A stretch of DNA of 35,147 bases, from the NCBI GenBank assembly GCA_005879535.1, contig VBKI01000005.1:1-35147 (forward strand), given 5' to 3'. Positions 25,661-34,495 of the stretch are shown here, piece by piece. Position numbers and translations under genes: made by a program. A model generated the notes under the pieces. The model was not told the origin of the DNA, searched no databases, and was given only the letters and a program-made list of their open reading frames with translations. This DNA comes from Deltaproteobacteria bacterium. GTDB lineage: Bacteria > Myxococcota > Myxococcia > Myxococcales > 40CM-4-68-19. Numbering within the stretch: position 1 is the first letter of the stretch; each line of letters starts with the position of its first letter.

Positions 25661-25688
25661 TGACCCGACCGCGGCTCGGCACCGGTCA
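25661..25688. terminator. Weak hairpin between DUF4091 and glgE genes
   Basis: TGACC and GGTCA arms with an imperfect inner pairing (CCG/CGG) enclose about 10 nt, 26 nt downstream of the DUF4091 stop on the minus strand. There is no T-tract, so it is only a weak terminator candidate. The rest of 25519-25713 shows no coding region and is the likely glgE promoter region. Confidence 0.25.
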
Positions 25689-25713
25689 GGCTGGCGAGCG
25701 AGTCAGCGCTTCG

Positions 25714-27582
25714 TCACGGTCCCGCGCTGCCGGTAATGCACTGCGCGAGCTGCACGCGGGCATTCTCCAGGTTGTCGGCAAACGTTCCAGGAGTAGAGCC
25801 CGGATAGTTGTTCGCCGCGTACATGCTGCCGGTCGGCTGTCCATTGGCTCCGATCGCTGACATCGGAAACATGCCCCGCGCGATGTTCATCGCCGTGCCC
25901 GGATTCATCGCTTTGCAAAGGGTGAGGTACTCGTAGTCCTCGAGCCCTTTGCGGATCATCTTCAGCCGGTAGCTTGCGACCGGGATATGGCTCGTCCCCC
26001 CGATGGCGTACGACGAGCCGTTCACCACCGTGGTGGGCGTGCCCGGGTAGACGAGCGTGCCGTCGCCTTGGCCCGTGAAGTCGTAGATGCCGTCGTTTCT
26101 CCAGGCATCCGGGAGCTTGTTCGAGATGTCCCAGTAGAGCATTCCGGGCGCGTCGTAGATGAAGTGCATCCAGGGCTCGGCGCGGTTCTGCACCGCCGTC
26201 GCGTCCACCATGAAGTTGGGCCAGTTGACGGCGCTCGCGTTGCTGGCGCTGCCGCAGTCGTGGACGTCGCAGCTCTGGTACATCCAGAGGGCATTCACCG
26301 GCGCATTGGAGAGGAACGCGTCGTAGTCGGCGCGGTGATTGCCCGGCGCGAATCCGTTGGGCTTCATGTCGAGGAAATCGACGGGCGGGTTCAGGATGTT
26401 CACGGCGTTCCCGGCGTTGCAAGCCAGGTAGTCCGCCACGGTGCCGGTCACCATGACGCGGAAGCTCGGGTCGACGCTGTGCGCCCAGGCCCCTTGATTG
26501 ACGATCGGGGCCCAATTGGCGCAGCTCGATCCCGGCTCATCGGGCCGCGCATAATGAAAGGTCCTGCTGAACCAGGAGAACGTCCTTCCGGCACCGGTCC
26601 TGGTGAACGTCGCCCAGTTGGCCATCTTCGCGGTGGCAGTCGATCCGTCGTCGTTGCCGTCGAACCACGGGTAGACGAGCGTGGTCATCTGCGCCCCCGA
26701 GAGACGCTGGCTCGCATCCGTGCCGTTGATCACGCTGCCGTAATCCTTGTCATATGTAGCGAACGTCGCCTGCCAATCGGACGTGTCCGGATGATCGGGC
26801 AGGAACATCGTGATGCGGTGATCGAGCAGGAATCGCCCGTAGAGTCGCGCCCAGAGATGGAAATCGGGATTGCCCCTGGCGCACCACGGCCCCGATGCGT
26901 TCCCGTGAGCGACGCACATGTGATCGATGGACACCGCAAAGGCGGTCGGCAAGGAGCTCGTCGACGGCAAGGCGAAGTTACGGACGAGCAAGACCACGCC
27001 GATCGTCCCGAGCGATTTGGCGCCATTGCTCACCCTCACGTTTCCCGTGTACCTGCCCGCCGGTTGACTCGCTGGAACATGGACGTCGACGAACACGACG
27101 AGATTGTTCCGGGCGGAGACGCTCGCCGGAAATGCATTTCTCGTCTCCCCGCTGGACGGCCCTTCGCTCCAGACGCCGTTGTTGTTGAAGACCGCAGCGC
27201 CGTCGTCGCGCCCGGGAACGAGCGCATCGGGCCACCATCCCCTGTCGCCTTCCGGATTCGAAGGGGAAGTGAAGTACATGTTCTGCTCCCGGTACAGGCG
27301 GAGCTCGGACGACGGGATCGTCGTCGTCGGGCTTCCGTCAAGCACCAGCGTCGGGGCGGTCACGGTGACCGCCGACAGCGGCGACTTTGCCGTCACGACG
27401 ACCTGGAACGACTCGAACTCGTTTCTTGCGGCGCGGATCTCGATGCTGCTGACGAGGGGCACCTTGTCCGTCTGCCGCACTTTCACGGATGACCGGATGG
27501 CGGTGACCGTCTGCGCCTCGAGAGGTGCACCCAGGAGCAGAAGCGAGGATGTGAGAGCGACCGCGAGCAACCGGACAGGCAC
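25714..27582 (-). CDS. Secreted DUF4091 protein (glycoside hydrolase-like)
   Basis: A 622-residue exported protein with a clear signal peptide (MPVRLLAVALTSSLLLLGAP, cleavage after about LEAQ). An N-terminal beta-sandwich region (IEIRAARNEFESFQVVV) is followed by a barrel-like central part with FNNNGVWSEGPS, NPDFHLWARLYGRFLLDHRI and YARPDEPGSSCANW, and the C-terminal block SYRLKMIRKGLEDYEYLTL of DUF4091. Known members are extracellular and resemble glycoside hydrolases, often in carbohydrate-use loci; substrate unknown. Many Cys residues fit an exported fold. It lies upstream of glgE on the same strand with a 195-nt gap. Confidence 0.85.
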   Translation of the reverse strand: MPVRLLAVALTSSLLLLGAPLEAQTVTAIRSSVKVRQTDKVPLVSSIEIRAARNEFESFQVVVTAKSPLSAVTVTAPTLVLDGSPTTTIPSSELRLYREQNMYFTSPSNPEGDRGWWPDALVPGRDDGAAVFNNNGVWSEGPSSGETRNAFPASVSARNNLVVFVDVHVPASQPAGRYTGNVRVSNGAKSLGTIGVVLLVRNFALPSTSSLPTAFAVSIDHMCVAHGNASGPWCARGNPDFHLWARLYGRFLLDHRITMFLPDHPDTSDWQATFATYDKDYGSVINGTDASQRLSGAQMTTLVYPWFDGNDDGSTATAKMANWATFTRTGAGRTFSWFSRTFHYARPDEPGSSCANWAPIVNQGAWAHSVDPSFRVMVTGTVADYLACNAGNAVNILNPPVDFLDMKPNGFAPGNHRADYDAFLSNAPVNALWMYQSCDVHDCGSASNASAVNWPNFMVDATAVQNRAEPWMHFIYDAPGMLYWDISNKLPDAWRNDGIYDFTGQGDGTLVYPGTPTTVVNGSSYAIGGTSHIPVASYRLKMIRKGLEDYEYLTLCKAMNPGTAMNIARGMFPMSAIGANGQPTGSMYAANNYPGSTPGTFADNLENARVQLAQCITGSAGP

Positions 27583-27703
27583 CGCTCGGTGCTAATGGGA
27601 GCACACGACTAGGGGCAAGATCTTTCGCTTTCCAGGACGTTCGGCGGTTGGTTGCCCGCCTGCTGTGCTCGAACGCACCAGCGTGATGATCTAGGCTCGC
27701 CGG

Positions 27704-29818
27704 ATGAAGAATCGCTGGTCCGACGCCGAAGCAAGACAGTATTGCGACCGCTACGCGCCGCGCTGGGGGGAAGCGCTCGCTCTGCGCGTCTACACGTCCC
27801 GCTTGATCGGCGCCGAGGCCGATCTCGTCATGCACGGCGGAGGAAACACCTCCGTCAAGATCGCCAGGGAGAACCTGCTCGGAGACCGCATCGACGTTCT
27901 GTGCGTGAAGGGCAGCGGCTGGGATCTCGATTCCATCGAACCGGAAGGATTTCCCGCTCTCGACCTCGGCTGGCTGCGGAAGCTGCGCAAGCTGGAAGCG
28001 CTCTCCGACGAGGAGATGGTCAACCAGCTCCGCACGCATCTCTTCGATGCCAGCGCGCCGAATCCGTCGGTGGAGACGCTGCTGCACGCGTTCCTTCCGC
28101 ACGCGTTCATCGATCACACGCACGCGGACGCGATCCTCGCGCTGACCAATCAGCCGGACGGCACGGAGCTGATCAGGAACGCCCTCGGCGATCGCGTGCT
28201 GGTGGTCCCCTACGTGATGCCCGGATTCCGGCTGGCGAAGCTCGCCGCGGAGATCTTCGAAGCAAAACCGGACGCGGAGGGAATGGTCCTGCTGAAGCAC
28301 GGACTCTTCACGTTCGCGGCCGATGCGCGGACGAGCTACGAGCGGACCGTCGACTGCGTCGACCGGGCGGAGAGCTTCTTGCGCTCGCGCCTGCGGGGGC
28401 GGTCCGCGTCCTCTTCGCGCGCCACCGAACCGAACGCCGCTTCGGCGAAAATGGCGCAGATCGGTCCCGCCCTGCGCGGCCTCCTGGCCTCGCCGAGCGG
28501 CAATCCCGACCAGCCGCATCGCCGCGTCATCCTCGAGCACCGCGCAACTCCGGAGATCCTCGGATTGCTGGACGCCCCGCAGTGCGCATCGCTGGCGGCG
28601 CGCGGACCGCTCACGCCCGACCACGTGATCCGCACCAAGTCGCATCATCTATTCATCGCGCAGCCAGCCCTGAACGACGCCGATGCACTGCGCAGGCAGC
28701 TCGCCGACGCCATCGCAAGCTTCCGTACGCAATACGACTCCTACTTCGCGGAGCAGGTCAGCTCGAAGGGCGTCACGCGCAGCAAGATCGATCCGGACCC
28801 CCGGGTGCTGCTCATCCCCGGCGTCGGAATCGTCTGTGCGGGCAAGACGCGCAAGGACGCCGCCATCGCCGCGGACATCGCGGAGCACACGCTGCGCATC
28901 AAGGCGGCGGCGGAAGCGATCGGCCGCTACGAGCCGCTCGGCGACGCCGAGCTGTTCGACATGGAGTACTGGAGTCTCGAGCAGGCGAAGCTGGGCAAGG
29001 AGGTGGAGAAACCTCTTTCTCGCCAGGTCGCCCTCGTCACCGGAGCAGCCGGCGCCATCGGCGTGGCCACGTGCATGGAGCTGGCAAGAGCGGGCGCGCA
29101 CGTCGTCCTCACCGACGTTGACGACGAGGCCCTCGAACGGGCGCGCGGCAAGGTTTCGCGCATCGCCGGCGGCAGCTCCTGCGCCGCGGTGAAGATGGAC
29201 GTCACCGACGAGGCGTCCGTCGCCGCGGGATTCGATCGCGCCTGCGCCATCTTCGGCGGCGTGGATATCGTCGTCGCCAATGCGGGGATTGCGCACGTGA
29301 GCCCGCTGTCGGACCTCGATACGAGCCACTTCCGCAGGGTGCTGGACGTGAACCTGGGCGGCTATTTTCTCACCTTGCGCGCCGCGGCGCGCGTGATGCG
29401 CGCGCAGGGCACGGGCGGAAACGTGGTCATCAACGCCTCCAAGAACGTCTTCGCTCCAGGCGCGGATTTCGGCGCCTATAGCGCGTCCAAGGCGGCCGGC
29501 CATCAGCTCGGCAAGGTGGCGGCCATCGAGCTGGCGCCGCTCGGGATCCGCGTGAACATGATCAACGCCGACGCGGTTTTCGCCGAGGGAGACACGCCTT
29601 CGGGCCTCTGGCAGCAGATCGGGCCGGATCGGGCCCGCTCGCGTGGCATCCCCCCGGAGAAGCTGCAGGAGTTCTACCGCGAGCGGAACCTGCTCCACGC
29701 CGAGGTTACCGGCGCGCACGTAGGACGCGCCGTCGTTTTCTTCGCTTCCAACCAGACGCCGACGACGGGAGCGACGCTGCCCGTCGACGGCGGAATTGCC
29801 GCCGCCTTCCCGCGCTGA
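27704..29818 (+). CDS. Class II aldolase / short-chain dehydrogenase fusion protein
   Basis: A 704-residue bifunctional enzyme. The N-terminal class II aldolase half (about 1-420) has LVMHGGGNTSVK near residue 42, zinc-ligand histidines in FIDHTHADAIL (His138/His140) and LLKHGLF. The C-terminal SDR half (about 440-704) has the Rossmann motif VALVTGAAGAIGVATCME, NAG, and the YSASK active-site block. Such fusions (RhaE/W or YuxG type) cleave rhamnulose 1-phosphate and oxidise lactaldehyde, or act on related sugar phosphates. No rhamnose isomerase or kinase lies here, so the substrate is uncertain. The gene is intact with a divergent promoter region toward DUF4091. Confidence 0.9.
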   Translation: MKNRWSDAEARQYCDRYAPRWGEALALRVYTSRLIGAEADLVMHGGGNTSVKIARENLLGDRIDVLCVKGSGWDLDSIEPEGFPALDLGWLRKLRKLEALSDEEMVNQLRTHLFDASAPNPSVETLLHAFLPHAFIDHTHADAILALTNQPDGTELIRNALGDRVLVVPYVMPGFRLAKLAAEIFEAKPDAEGMVLLKHGLFTFAADARTSYERTVDCVDRAESFLRSRLRGRSASSSRATEPNAASAKMAQIGPALRGLLASPSGNPDQPHRRVILEHRATPEILGLLDAPQCASLAARGPLTPDHVIRTKSHHLFIAQPALNDADALRRQLADAIASFRTQYDSYFAEQVSSKGVTRSKIDPDPRVLLIPGVGIVCAGKTRKDAAIAADIAEHTLRIKAAAEAIGRYEPLGDAELFDMEYWSLEQAKLGKEVEKPLSRQVALVTGAAGAIGVATCMELARAGAHVVLTDVDDEALERARGKVSRIAGGSSCAAVKMDVTDEASVAAGFDRACAIFGGVDIVVANAGIAHVSPLSDLDTSHFRRVLDVNLGGYFLTLRAAARVMRAQGTGGNVVINASKNVFAPGADFGAYSASKAAGHQLGKVAAIELAPLGIRVNMINADAVFAEGDTPSGLWQQIGPDRARSRGIPPEKLQEFYRERNLLHAEVTGAHVGRAVVFFASNQTPTTGATLPVDGGIAAAFPR

Positions 29819-29878
29819 GCCACCACACTGCTCGCGGGGCGCTGACGCGAGTGGCGGCCGAAGCACCCGCCGTGCACA

Positions 29879-30523
29879 ATGACGTGCATGGGTTCCCTGC
29901 GTATGCCCGCTCCGTCAGAAGCGCTTCCCGGACGCGACGAGCCGGTGCGCGTCCCGCCTCAGCACGTCGTGCTCGGTGCTCCGCTGTTGCCGCCGTTTCC
30001 CGACGGTTCCGAGCGGGCCATCTTCGCCATGGGCTGCTTCTGGGGCGCCGAACGCAAGTTCTGGAACGTCGAGGGCGTGTACACGACCGCCGCCGGCTAC
30101 GCGGGCGGATTCACCAAGAACCCCACCTACCGCGAGGTGTGCTCCGGCCAGACCGGCCACGCCGAGGTGGTGCTCGTCGTCTACGATCCGAAGCGCGTGA
30201 CTTACGCGGATCTGCTGCGCGTCTTCTGGGAGAACCACGATCCCACGCAGGGGATGCGGCAGGGCAACGACGTCGGCACCCAGTACCGCTCCGCCATCTA
30301 CACGACCAGCGAGGCGCAGAAGAAGGCCGCCGAAGCATCGCGCGAGCAATATCAGCAGGCGCTGGCGCAGGCGCGGCACGGGCAGATCGCGACCGAGATC
30401 GCCGCCGAGCCTCCGTTCTATTACGCCGAGGACTACCACCAGCAGTATCTGGCGAAGAATCCCGGCGGGTATTGCGGCCTCGGTGGCACCGGCGTGTCCT
30501 GCCCCGCAGGCCTCAGTCGCTAG
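29879..30523 (+). CDS. msrA: Peptide methionine (S)-S-oxide reductase
   Basis: A 214-residue MsrA very like the E. coli enzyme, including its N-terminal extension ([21 protein letters not shown]). The catalytic cysteine lies in [14 protein letters not shown] (Cys53). The C-terminal [14 protein letters not shown] holds the two recycling cysteines (Cys199, Cys208). It reduces S-methionine sulfoxide in proteins using thioredoxin. The start ATG lies 60 nt after the aldolase stop; its last 11 nt overlap the end of the convergent methyltransferase gene. Confidence 0.97.
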   Translation: MTCMGSLRMPAPSEALPGRDEPVRVPPQHVVLGAPLLPPFPDGSERAIFAMGCFWGAERKFWNVEGVYTTAAGYAGGFTKNPTYREVCSGQTGHAEVVLVVYDPKRVTYADLLRVFWENHDPTQGMRQGNDVGTQYRSAIYTTSEAQKKAAEASREQYQQALAQARHGQIATEIAAEPPFYYAEDYHQQYLAKNPGGYCGLGGTGVSCPAGLSR

Positions 30524-31403
30524 GTTTGCGCACGACGAAGAACGCGGCGCGCGCAAAGAGCTCATCCAGGCCCGGAATCCGGGCAACGCCGCTCAAATAT
30601 CGGAAGAGCGGGAACCGCCGGCCGCTGAAGCCGATCTGCTCGAAATGCTCGACCTCGAAGGAGGTCGTGGCGAGGAGCTTGCGGAACTCTCGAATCGTCA
30701 TCCGGTTGAGGAATTCCCGCCAGTAGGCGACGTCGCGGTACGGATTCGGTCGGCGGTTCCCTGTCTCTGCATCGAACCAGTAGAAGGCTGGGACGTGCGC
30801 GTCGGAGTCGTAGATGTCCGCCGCGGTGGCGAGGAGCGTCTCCATCGAGAACACGACGTGCGGCCAGGGGAACGGAATGATGTCTTCGAGGTGGGCGCCA
30901 TACGGCCCCAACCAGGGATGGAAGTGGATGAGGAACTGACCTCCGGGCCGGAGGATGCGGTAGCACTCGCGGAACATCTCCCGCGGCCGGCTGAGATGCT
31001 CGACGGTATCGATGGTGTACATGAGATCGACGCTCGCATCCGGCAGCGGAATCGACGTTGCCGTCGACTGCACGAAAGGGATGTGCGGATACTCCTTGGC
31101 GCCGACGCGAATGACCTTCGGGTCGTTCTCGATCCCAATGGGCGTGAACGCCTCGGAGCGGAGGAAAGCGTCGAGGATGTATCCCTTCGAGCACCCGAGC
31201 TCAGCGACGACCTTGTCGCGAAGCGTAACGAAGCGCGTGAACAGAGCGCGGTAGTCCTCGATCTGGCTCGTGCGATCGGCCACGTAGGCCGCGGCGTTGG
31301 CGTAGCGCTCGGTCGTCTCGTTGCGCAGCGCATAGCGGCGTAGCGGCGTTTCCTGAAAGAGCCGGACCAGGCCCAGACACGTTCGCTGTGCCAATGCGGG
31401 CAT
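30513..31403 (-). CDS. Class I SAM-dependent methyltransferase
   Basis: A 296-residue methyltransferase with motif [19 protein letters not shown] (about residue 65), IGIENDP, and the post-II motif [20 protein letters not shown], followed by [16 protein letters not shown]. It resembles UbiE/Methyltransf_11 proteins found with glycan and small-molecule tailoring genes. A Trp/Tyr-rich C-terminal part may bind the substrate, which is unknown. It stands alone; a decayed RibD-C fragment lies upstream on the same strand, and its end overlaps msrA by 11 nt. Confidence 0.88.
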   Translation of the reverse strand: MPALAQRTCLGLVRLFQETPLRRYALRNETTERYANAAAYVADRTSQIEDYRALFTRFVTLRDKVVAELGCSKGYILDAFLRSEAFTPIGIENDPKVIRVGAKEYPHIPFVQSTATSIPLPDASVDLMYTIDTVEHLSRPREMFRECYRILRPGGQFLIHFHPWLGPYGAHLEDIIPFPWPHVVFSMETLLATAADIYDSDAHVPAFYWFDAETGNRRPNPYRDVAYWREFLNRMTIREFRKLLATTSFEVEHFEQIGFSGRRFPLFRYLSGVARIPGLDELFARAAFFVVRKPSD

Positions 31404-31446
31404 TTCCCCTCCCCCTTCCCAAGGTGGGGAGGCGAATCGGCGGCGG

Positions 31447-31572
31447 CAACTGGTCTGTGATCAGGCGACGGAGCGCCCGGCTCGTCGCAGCGATCAGGGG
31501 AATGCGTTCGCCGATGAACGTCGGGACCACGTGAATCATGAAGTCGTCGATTTCGCCGGCGTCGAGAACCGA
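31447..31572 (-). pseudogene. Remnant of a dihydrofolate reductase-family (RibD C-terminal) protein
   Basis: About 42 codons translate to SVLDAGEIDDFMIHVVPTFIGERIPLIA and a short tail. The DDFMIHVVPTFIGE-IPLI block is the conserved C-terminal strand of RibD_C/dihydrofolate reductase-like proteins. No flanking sequence matches the rest, and the segment has no start or domain of its own, so it is read as a remnant. It occupies the gap between the methyltransferase and the GlcG-like gene (31404-31646). Confidence 0.6.
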
Positions 31573-31646
31573 TGATTCCGGCGCCGGTCCCTTGCGCCCG
31601 ATGCGCAATCGGGGCTGTATGTCGCATCTCACAAAAGGGGACGTCC

Positions 31647-32174
31647 ATGCTGCTGCGCTCGATGTCCATCTGCTTCGTCCTCTCGGCCGCCGTCTGCTCC
31701 GCCGCGGCGCTCGCCCAGGGAACTCCCGCTCCGGCGCCCAGCCCCTACGCCATCCCGATCGGGCCCGGCATCGGCCTGGACGCCGCGAAGAAAGTCGCTG
31801 CGGCGACTTCAGCGGAGGCGCGCAAGAACAAGTGGTTCATGGCCATCGCCGTCGTCGATCCGGCCGGCACGCTGGTCTACTTCGAGAAGGCGGACACGAC
31901 CCAGAACGGCAGCGCGAACGTCGCCATCAACAAGGCCCGATCGGCCGCGCTCTACAAGCGTCCGACGAAGGCGTTCCAGGACGCGCTGGAAAAGGGAGGC
32001 TTGGGCGTCCGAGTCCTTGCGCTCGAAGGCGCGGTGCCCGTCGATGGAGGCTTGCCGCTCCTCGTCGATGGCAAGCTCGTCGGCGCCGTCGGCGTCTCCG
32101 GCGATCTCTCCGAGCACGACGCACAATGCGCGGCGGCTGGCGCCGCAGCCTTGGCAGCGCCGCCCGCGCGGTGA
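31647..32174 (+). CDS. Secreted GlcG/HbpS-type heme-binding-like protein
   Basis: A 175-residue protein with signal peptide MLLRSMSICFVLSAAVCSAAALAQ. The mature part is a GlcG/HbpS (DUF336) domain: ATSAEARKNKWFMAIAVVDPAGTLVYFEKADTT-type strand-helix text, a central NVAINKARSAALYKRPT, and the late EGAVPVDGGLPLLVDGKLVGAVGVSGDLSEHDA block typical of the family. Members bind heme or act in oligomeric redox sensing; exported forms are common. ATG at 31647 is preceded by AAAAGGGG. It is followed closely by a convergent ABC ATPase gene. Confidence 0.88.
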   Translation: MLLRSMSICFVLSAAVCSAAALAQGTPAPAPSPYAIPIGPGIGLDAAKKVAAATSAEARKNKWFMAIAVVDPAGTLVYFEKADTTQNGSANVAINKARSAALYKRPTKAFQDALEKGGLGVRVLALEGAVPVDGGLPLLVDGKLVGAVGVSGDLSEHDAQCAAAGAAALAAPPAR

Positions 32175-32182
32175 CCCCGCTG

Positions 32183-32965
32183 CTACCACATGTGCCACGC
32201 GCCTTCGCGCTCGGCCACGTGGACATCCACCCTGAACAATTCGCTCAACGGACCGCTTCGCAGCACTTCCCGGGTTGGCCCGTCGTGGAGGATGTGGCCG
32301 TCGCGCAACGTCACGACCCGGTCGATTTCGGGGATGACGTCGTCGAGCGTATGCGTCACCAGGACCAGGCTCTTGCCCGCGCTCGCCAGTTGGCGCATGG
32401 CGGCGAGCAGCTCGCGGCGGCCGCGAATGTCGAGGCTGACGGTCGGCTCGTCCAGAACGAGCGCGCGCGGACGATGAACGAGCGCGCGGGCGATGACGGC
32501 GCGGCGCACTTCCCCGGAGGACATCTCCTTCAGCGGGACGCCTTCCAGGTGCGCAATCTCCAGCTCTCGCAGCGCGAGCCTCGCCTCCTCGCGCATCTGT
32601 TCGGTCACCTGGTGATGCGGCCAGACGCCGATACTGCTGAAGAAGCCGGATAGCACTGTTTCCAGCGCCGTGTACGGCCCCGTGCAGTCGCGCACCAGCG
32701 CGTGCGTGACGATTCCGAGCAGGTTGCGCAGCTCGAAGACGTCCCACCGGTCGCGCCCGTAGATCCGGAGCGCCGACGGGCCCATGCCGGCCGCCGGGTA
32801 GACCGCGCGCGTGAGCGCATCCACCAACGTCGACTTGCCAGCGCCGTTCGGTCCCAGGACGGCCACGCGCTCCCCGTCGTCGATGCGCAGGCTCAGTCGG
32901 TCCAGGGCGGTGACGCCATCGCGCAGGATGCTGACGCGGTCGAATTCGATCAGCGGGGTCGACAT
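32183..32965 (-). CDS. Orphan ABC transporter ATP-binding protein
   Basis: A 260-residue ABC ATPase with Walker A VLGPNGAGKSTLVDAL, Q-loop region, signature LKEMSSGEVRRAVIARAL, Walker B RALVLDEPTVSLD, and H-loop VTHTLDDVIPEIDR. It resembles ModF/YlmA-type stand-alone ATPases rather than a metal importer with its own permease. No permease or receptor is adjacent, so the partner is unknown. The ATG giving MSTPLIEFDRVS at 32965 is chosen as the family-like start; extra upstream codons are likely not translated. Confidence 0.88.
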   Translation of the reverse strand: MSTPLIEFDRVSILRDGVTALDRLSLRIDDGERVAVLGPNGAGKSTLVDALTRAVYPAAGMGPSALRIYGRDRWDVFELRNLLGIVTHALVRDCTGPYTALETVLSGFFSSIGVWPHHQVTEQMREEARLALRELEIAHLEGVPLKEMSSGEVRRAVIARALVHRPRALVLDEPTVSLDIRGRRELLAAMRQLASAGKSLVLVTHTLDDVIPEIDRVVTLRDGHILHDGPTREVLRSGPLSELFRVDVHVAEREGAWHMW

Positions 32966-33042
32966 CGGCCGGGACCATAGCGTGAGTACGCAGCGCGTTG
33001 AGAACGCATAGCGAAGCGCGATCACCGCCGCGCGTACCAGGA

Positions 33043-33058
33043 AGGCGGCGCGCCGCCT
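33043..33058. repeat. 16-bp perfect palindrome
   Basis: AGGCGGCG followed by CGCCGCCT. It could fold into a stem about 37 nt downstream of the beta-propeller gene stop (minus strand) and might help termination, but no T-tract follows. Confidence 0.35.
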
Positions 33059-33094
33059 CGAACAGGTTCGCTATGAGCGGTTCGGTCGCAAGGT

Positions 33095-34243
33095 CTAGAA
33101 ATCGATCCGGTAGATCCGCCCCGCGCCGCAGCCGAGCCAGCCCGTGCGCTCGTTGGCGAAGGCGACCGCCCAGCAGTTGGTGATGCCGGGCAACAGCGTC
33201 CAGGTCTGGCCCTCGTTGTCGGTCCAGGCCGAGCCGCCCGGGCCGGTGGCGACGGCGCGTTTCCGCACGTCATCGCCATCGCCGTCATCGTCATCATCGC
33301 CGTCGTCGTCTTCGTGGTGATTGCGCGCGTACGTCAAACCGTAGACCGCGCCGGGGAACGGCGTCGGCGTGGTCAGCTTCCACGACATTCCGCCGTCGCC
33401 CGATCGGGCCACGTTCAACTGCGGCGTGGCGGAGTCGACGACGTCGCCGCCGCCCACGAGACCGTGGCGCGCGTCCCGGAAGTCGACCGAGGCGTTGCCC
33501 GAAGTCGGCGTGCCCTGCGGCTGGATGGGCGTGGCCGACGACTGCCACGAGCGGCCCGCGTCGGTAGTCCGGAGAACGCGGGCGACGGCGGCGGCGCCGG
33601 TGGCCAGCCAGGCGTTGCTCTCGCCCTGGGTAGCCGCGCAAGTGCCGCTGGCCGCGAACGCCCCTTCGCCGGGCTGCGCCGCCGGCGGATTCCTCAGCAG
33701 CGGCCAGCCATCGTTGCCTCCGTTGTTGGTGTGCCGCAAGGGGAAATGGGCGTCGTACGAGTCGTCCATCAGGATGGCGCGCCGGGGGGTCCAGAACGCG
33801 AAGCAATCCCAGAAGTCTCGCGGATCGGTGGCCTGGGCCTGCAACCTCCAGGTGTTGCCGCCGTCCTCCGTCTTGTAGATGCGGTTGTCGGGGCCGGTCC
33901 CGGCCGACATGAGATAAGCCACATTGGCGCTGACACCCTCGACGTCGCGGAACTCCATCGTCTCGGCGCCGGCGACCTGGTGCGAGACCCAGGTGCTCCC
34001 GCCATCGAGCGTCCTGGCGAACGTACCGCCGCGCGCGCTGGCCCAGACCACCGCCGCGTTCACCGGGCTGACGGCGAAGAAACGCTGGGTGGTGCCCGTC
34101 TCCTGCGGCGTTACCGTCGGCGCGCGCGGCGCGCGAGCCTCCGCCGGCGACGTCGCCAGGAATGGCGAGCGTTGCTCCGAAGTGCAGCCCAGGCCTGCGG
34201 CGATTACGACCGCCGTAGCGATGCAATGACGGTTCGACACCAT
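33095..34243 (-). CDS. Beta-propeller (YCF48/BNR-like) lipoprotein with Asp/Gly tract
   Basis: A 382-residue exported protein. An N-terminal signal ends near LGCTSEQ; the mature part has BNR/YCF48-type repeats (TLDGGSTWVSHQ, TEDGGNTWRLQ, TTDAGRSWQSS, SGDGGMSWKL, TDNEGQTWTL), the pattern of a sialidase-like beta-propeller. Between the fourth and last repeats lies an acidic low-complexity segment (HHEDDDGDDDDDGDGDD). AGGAGG lies 7 nt upstream of ATG 34243. Such propellers are found in secreted enzymes and photosystem-assembly factors; no enzymatic residues can be recognised. Confidence 0.88.
   Translation of the reverse strand: MVSNRHCIATAVVIAAGLGCTSEQRSPFLATSPAEARAPRAPTVTPQETGTTQRFFAVSPVNAAVVWASARGGTFARTLDGGSTWVSHQVAGAETMEFRDVEGVSANVAYLMSAGTGPDNRIYKTEDGGNTWRLQAQATDPRDFWDCFAFWTPRRAILMDDSYDAHFPLRHTNNGGNDGWPLLRNPPAAQPGEGAFAASGTCAATQGESNAWLATGAAAVARVLRTTDAGRSWQSSATPIQPQGTPTSGNASVDFRDARHGLVGGGDVVDSATPQLNVARSGDGGMSWKLTTPTPFPGAVYGLTYARNHHEDDDGDDDDDGDGDDVRKRAVATGPGGSAWTDNEGQTWTLLPGITNCWAVAFANERTGWLGCGAGRIYRIDF
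33268..33318. repeat. Trinucleotide-rich tract encoding Asp/Gly run
   Basis: About 50 nt built mostly of GTC/ATC/GCC triplets on the plus strand (GAC/GAT/GGC on the coding strand) inside the beta-propeller gene. It encodes the EDDDGDDDDDGDGDD segment and is prone to slippage. Confidence 0.6.
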
Positions 34244-34495
34244 CGTCCGCCTCCTTTGAGTCGTATCTGCCCGGATCGCGGCGGAAACTGCTCCGCGTGG
34301 GGCGCCCGGTCAAGCCGCGTTGCGTCTATAGGCGTCGAGAACCGATGCGTCTGATCGCTGGGAATTCTTCCAGCTCGAGAAGCCGGCGTGTGGCCGTAAC
34401 ATCGCGAACAGTGGTCTCGCAGTGCCCGTTGAGAGTCGGGGTCGACCGGCTACGTTGCCGCGAGGACCCCACCGACACGGAAAGGCGGATACCGA

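Noticed and set aside
25987-27492. A 501-codon plus-strand open frame opposite the DUF4091 gene
   Set aside because: Antisense of a gene with a signal peptide and a family-matching C-terminus; Arg-rich shadow composition.
27599-27670. GAGCACA and TGTGCTC inverted repeat between DUF4091 and aldolase genes
   Set aside because: Seven-base arms 58 nt apart are expected by chance at this length.
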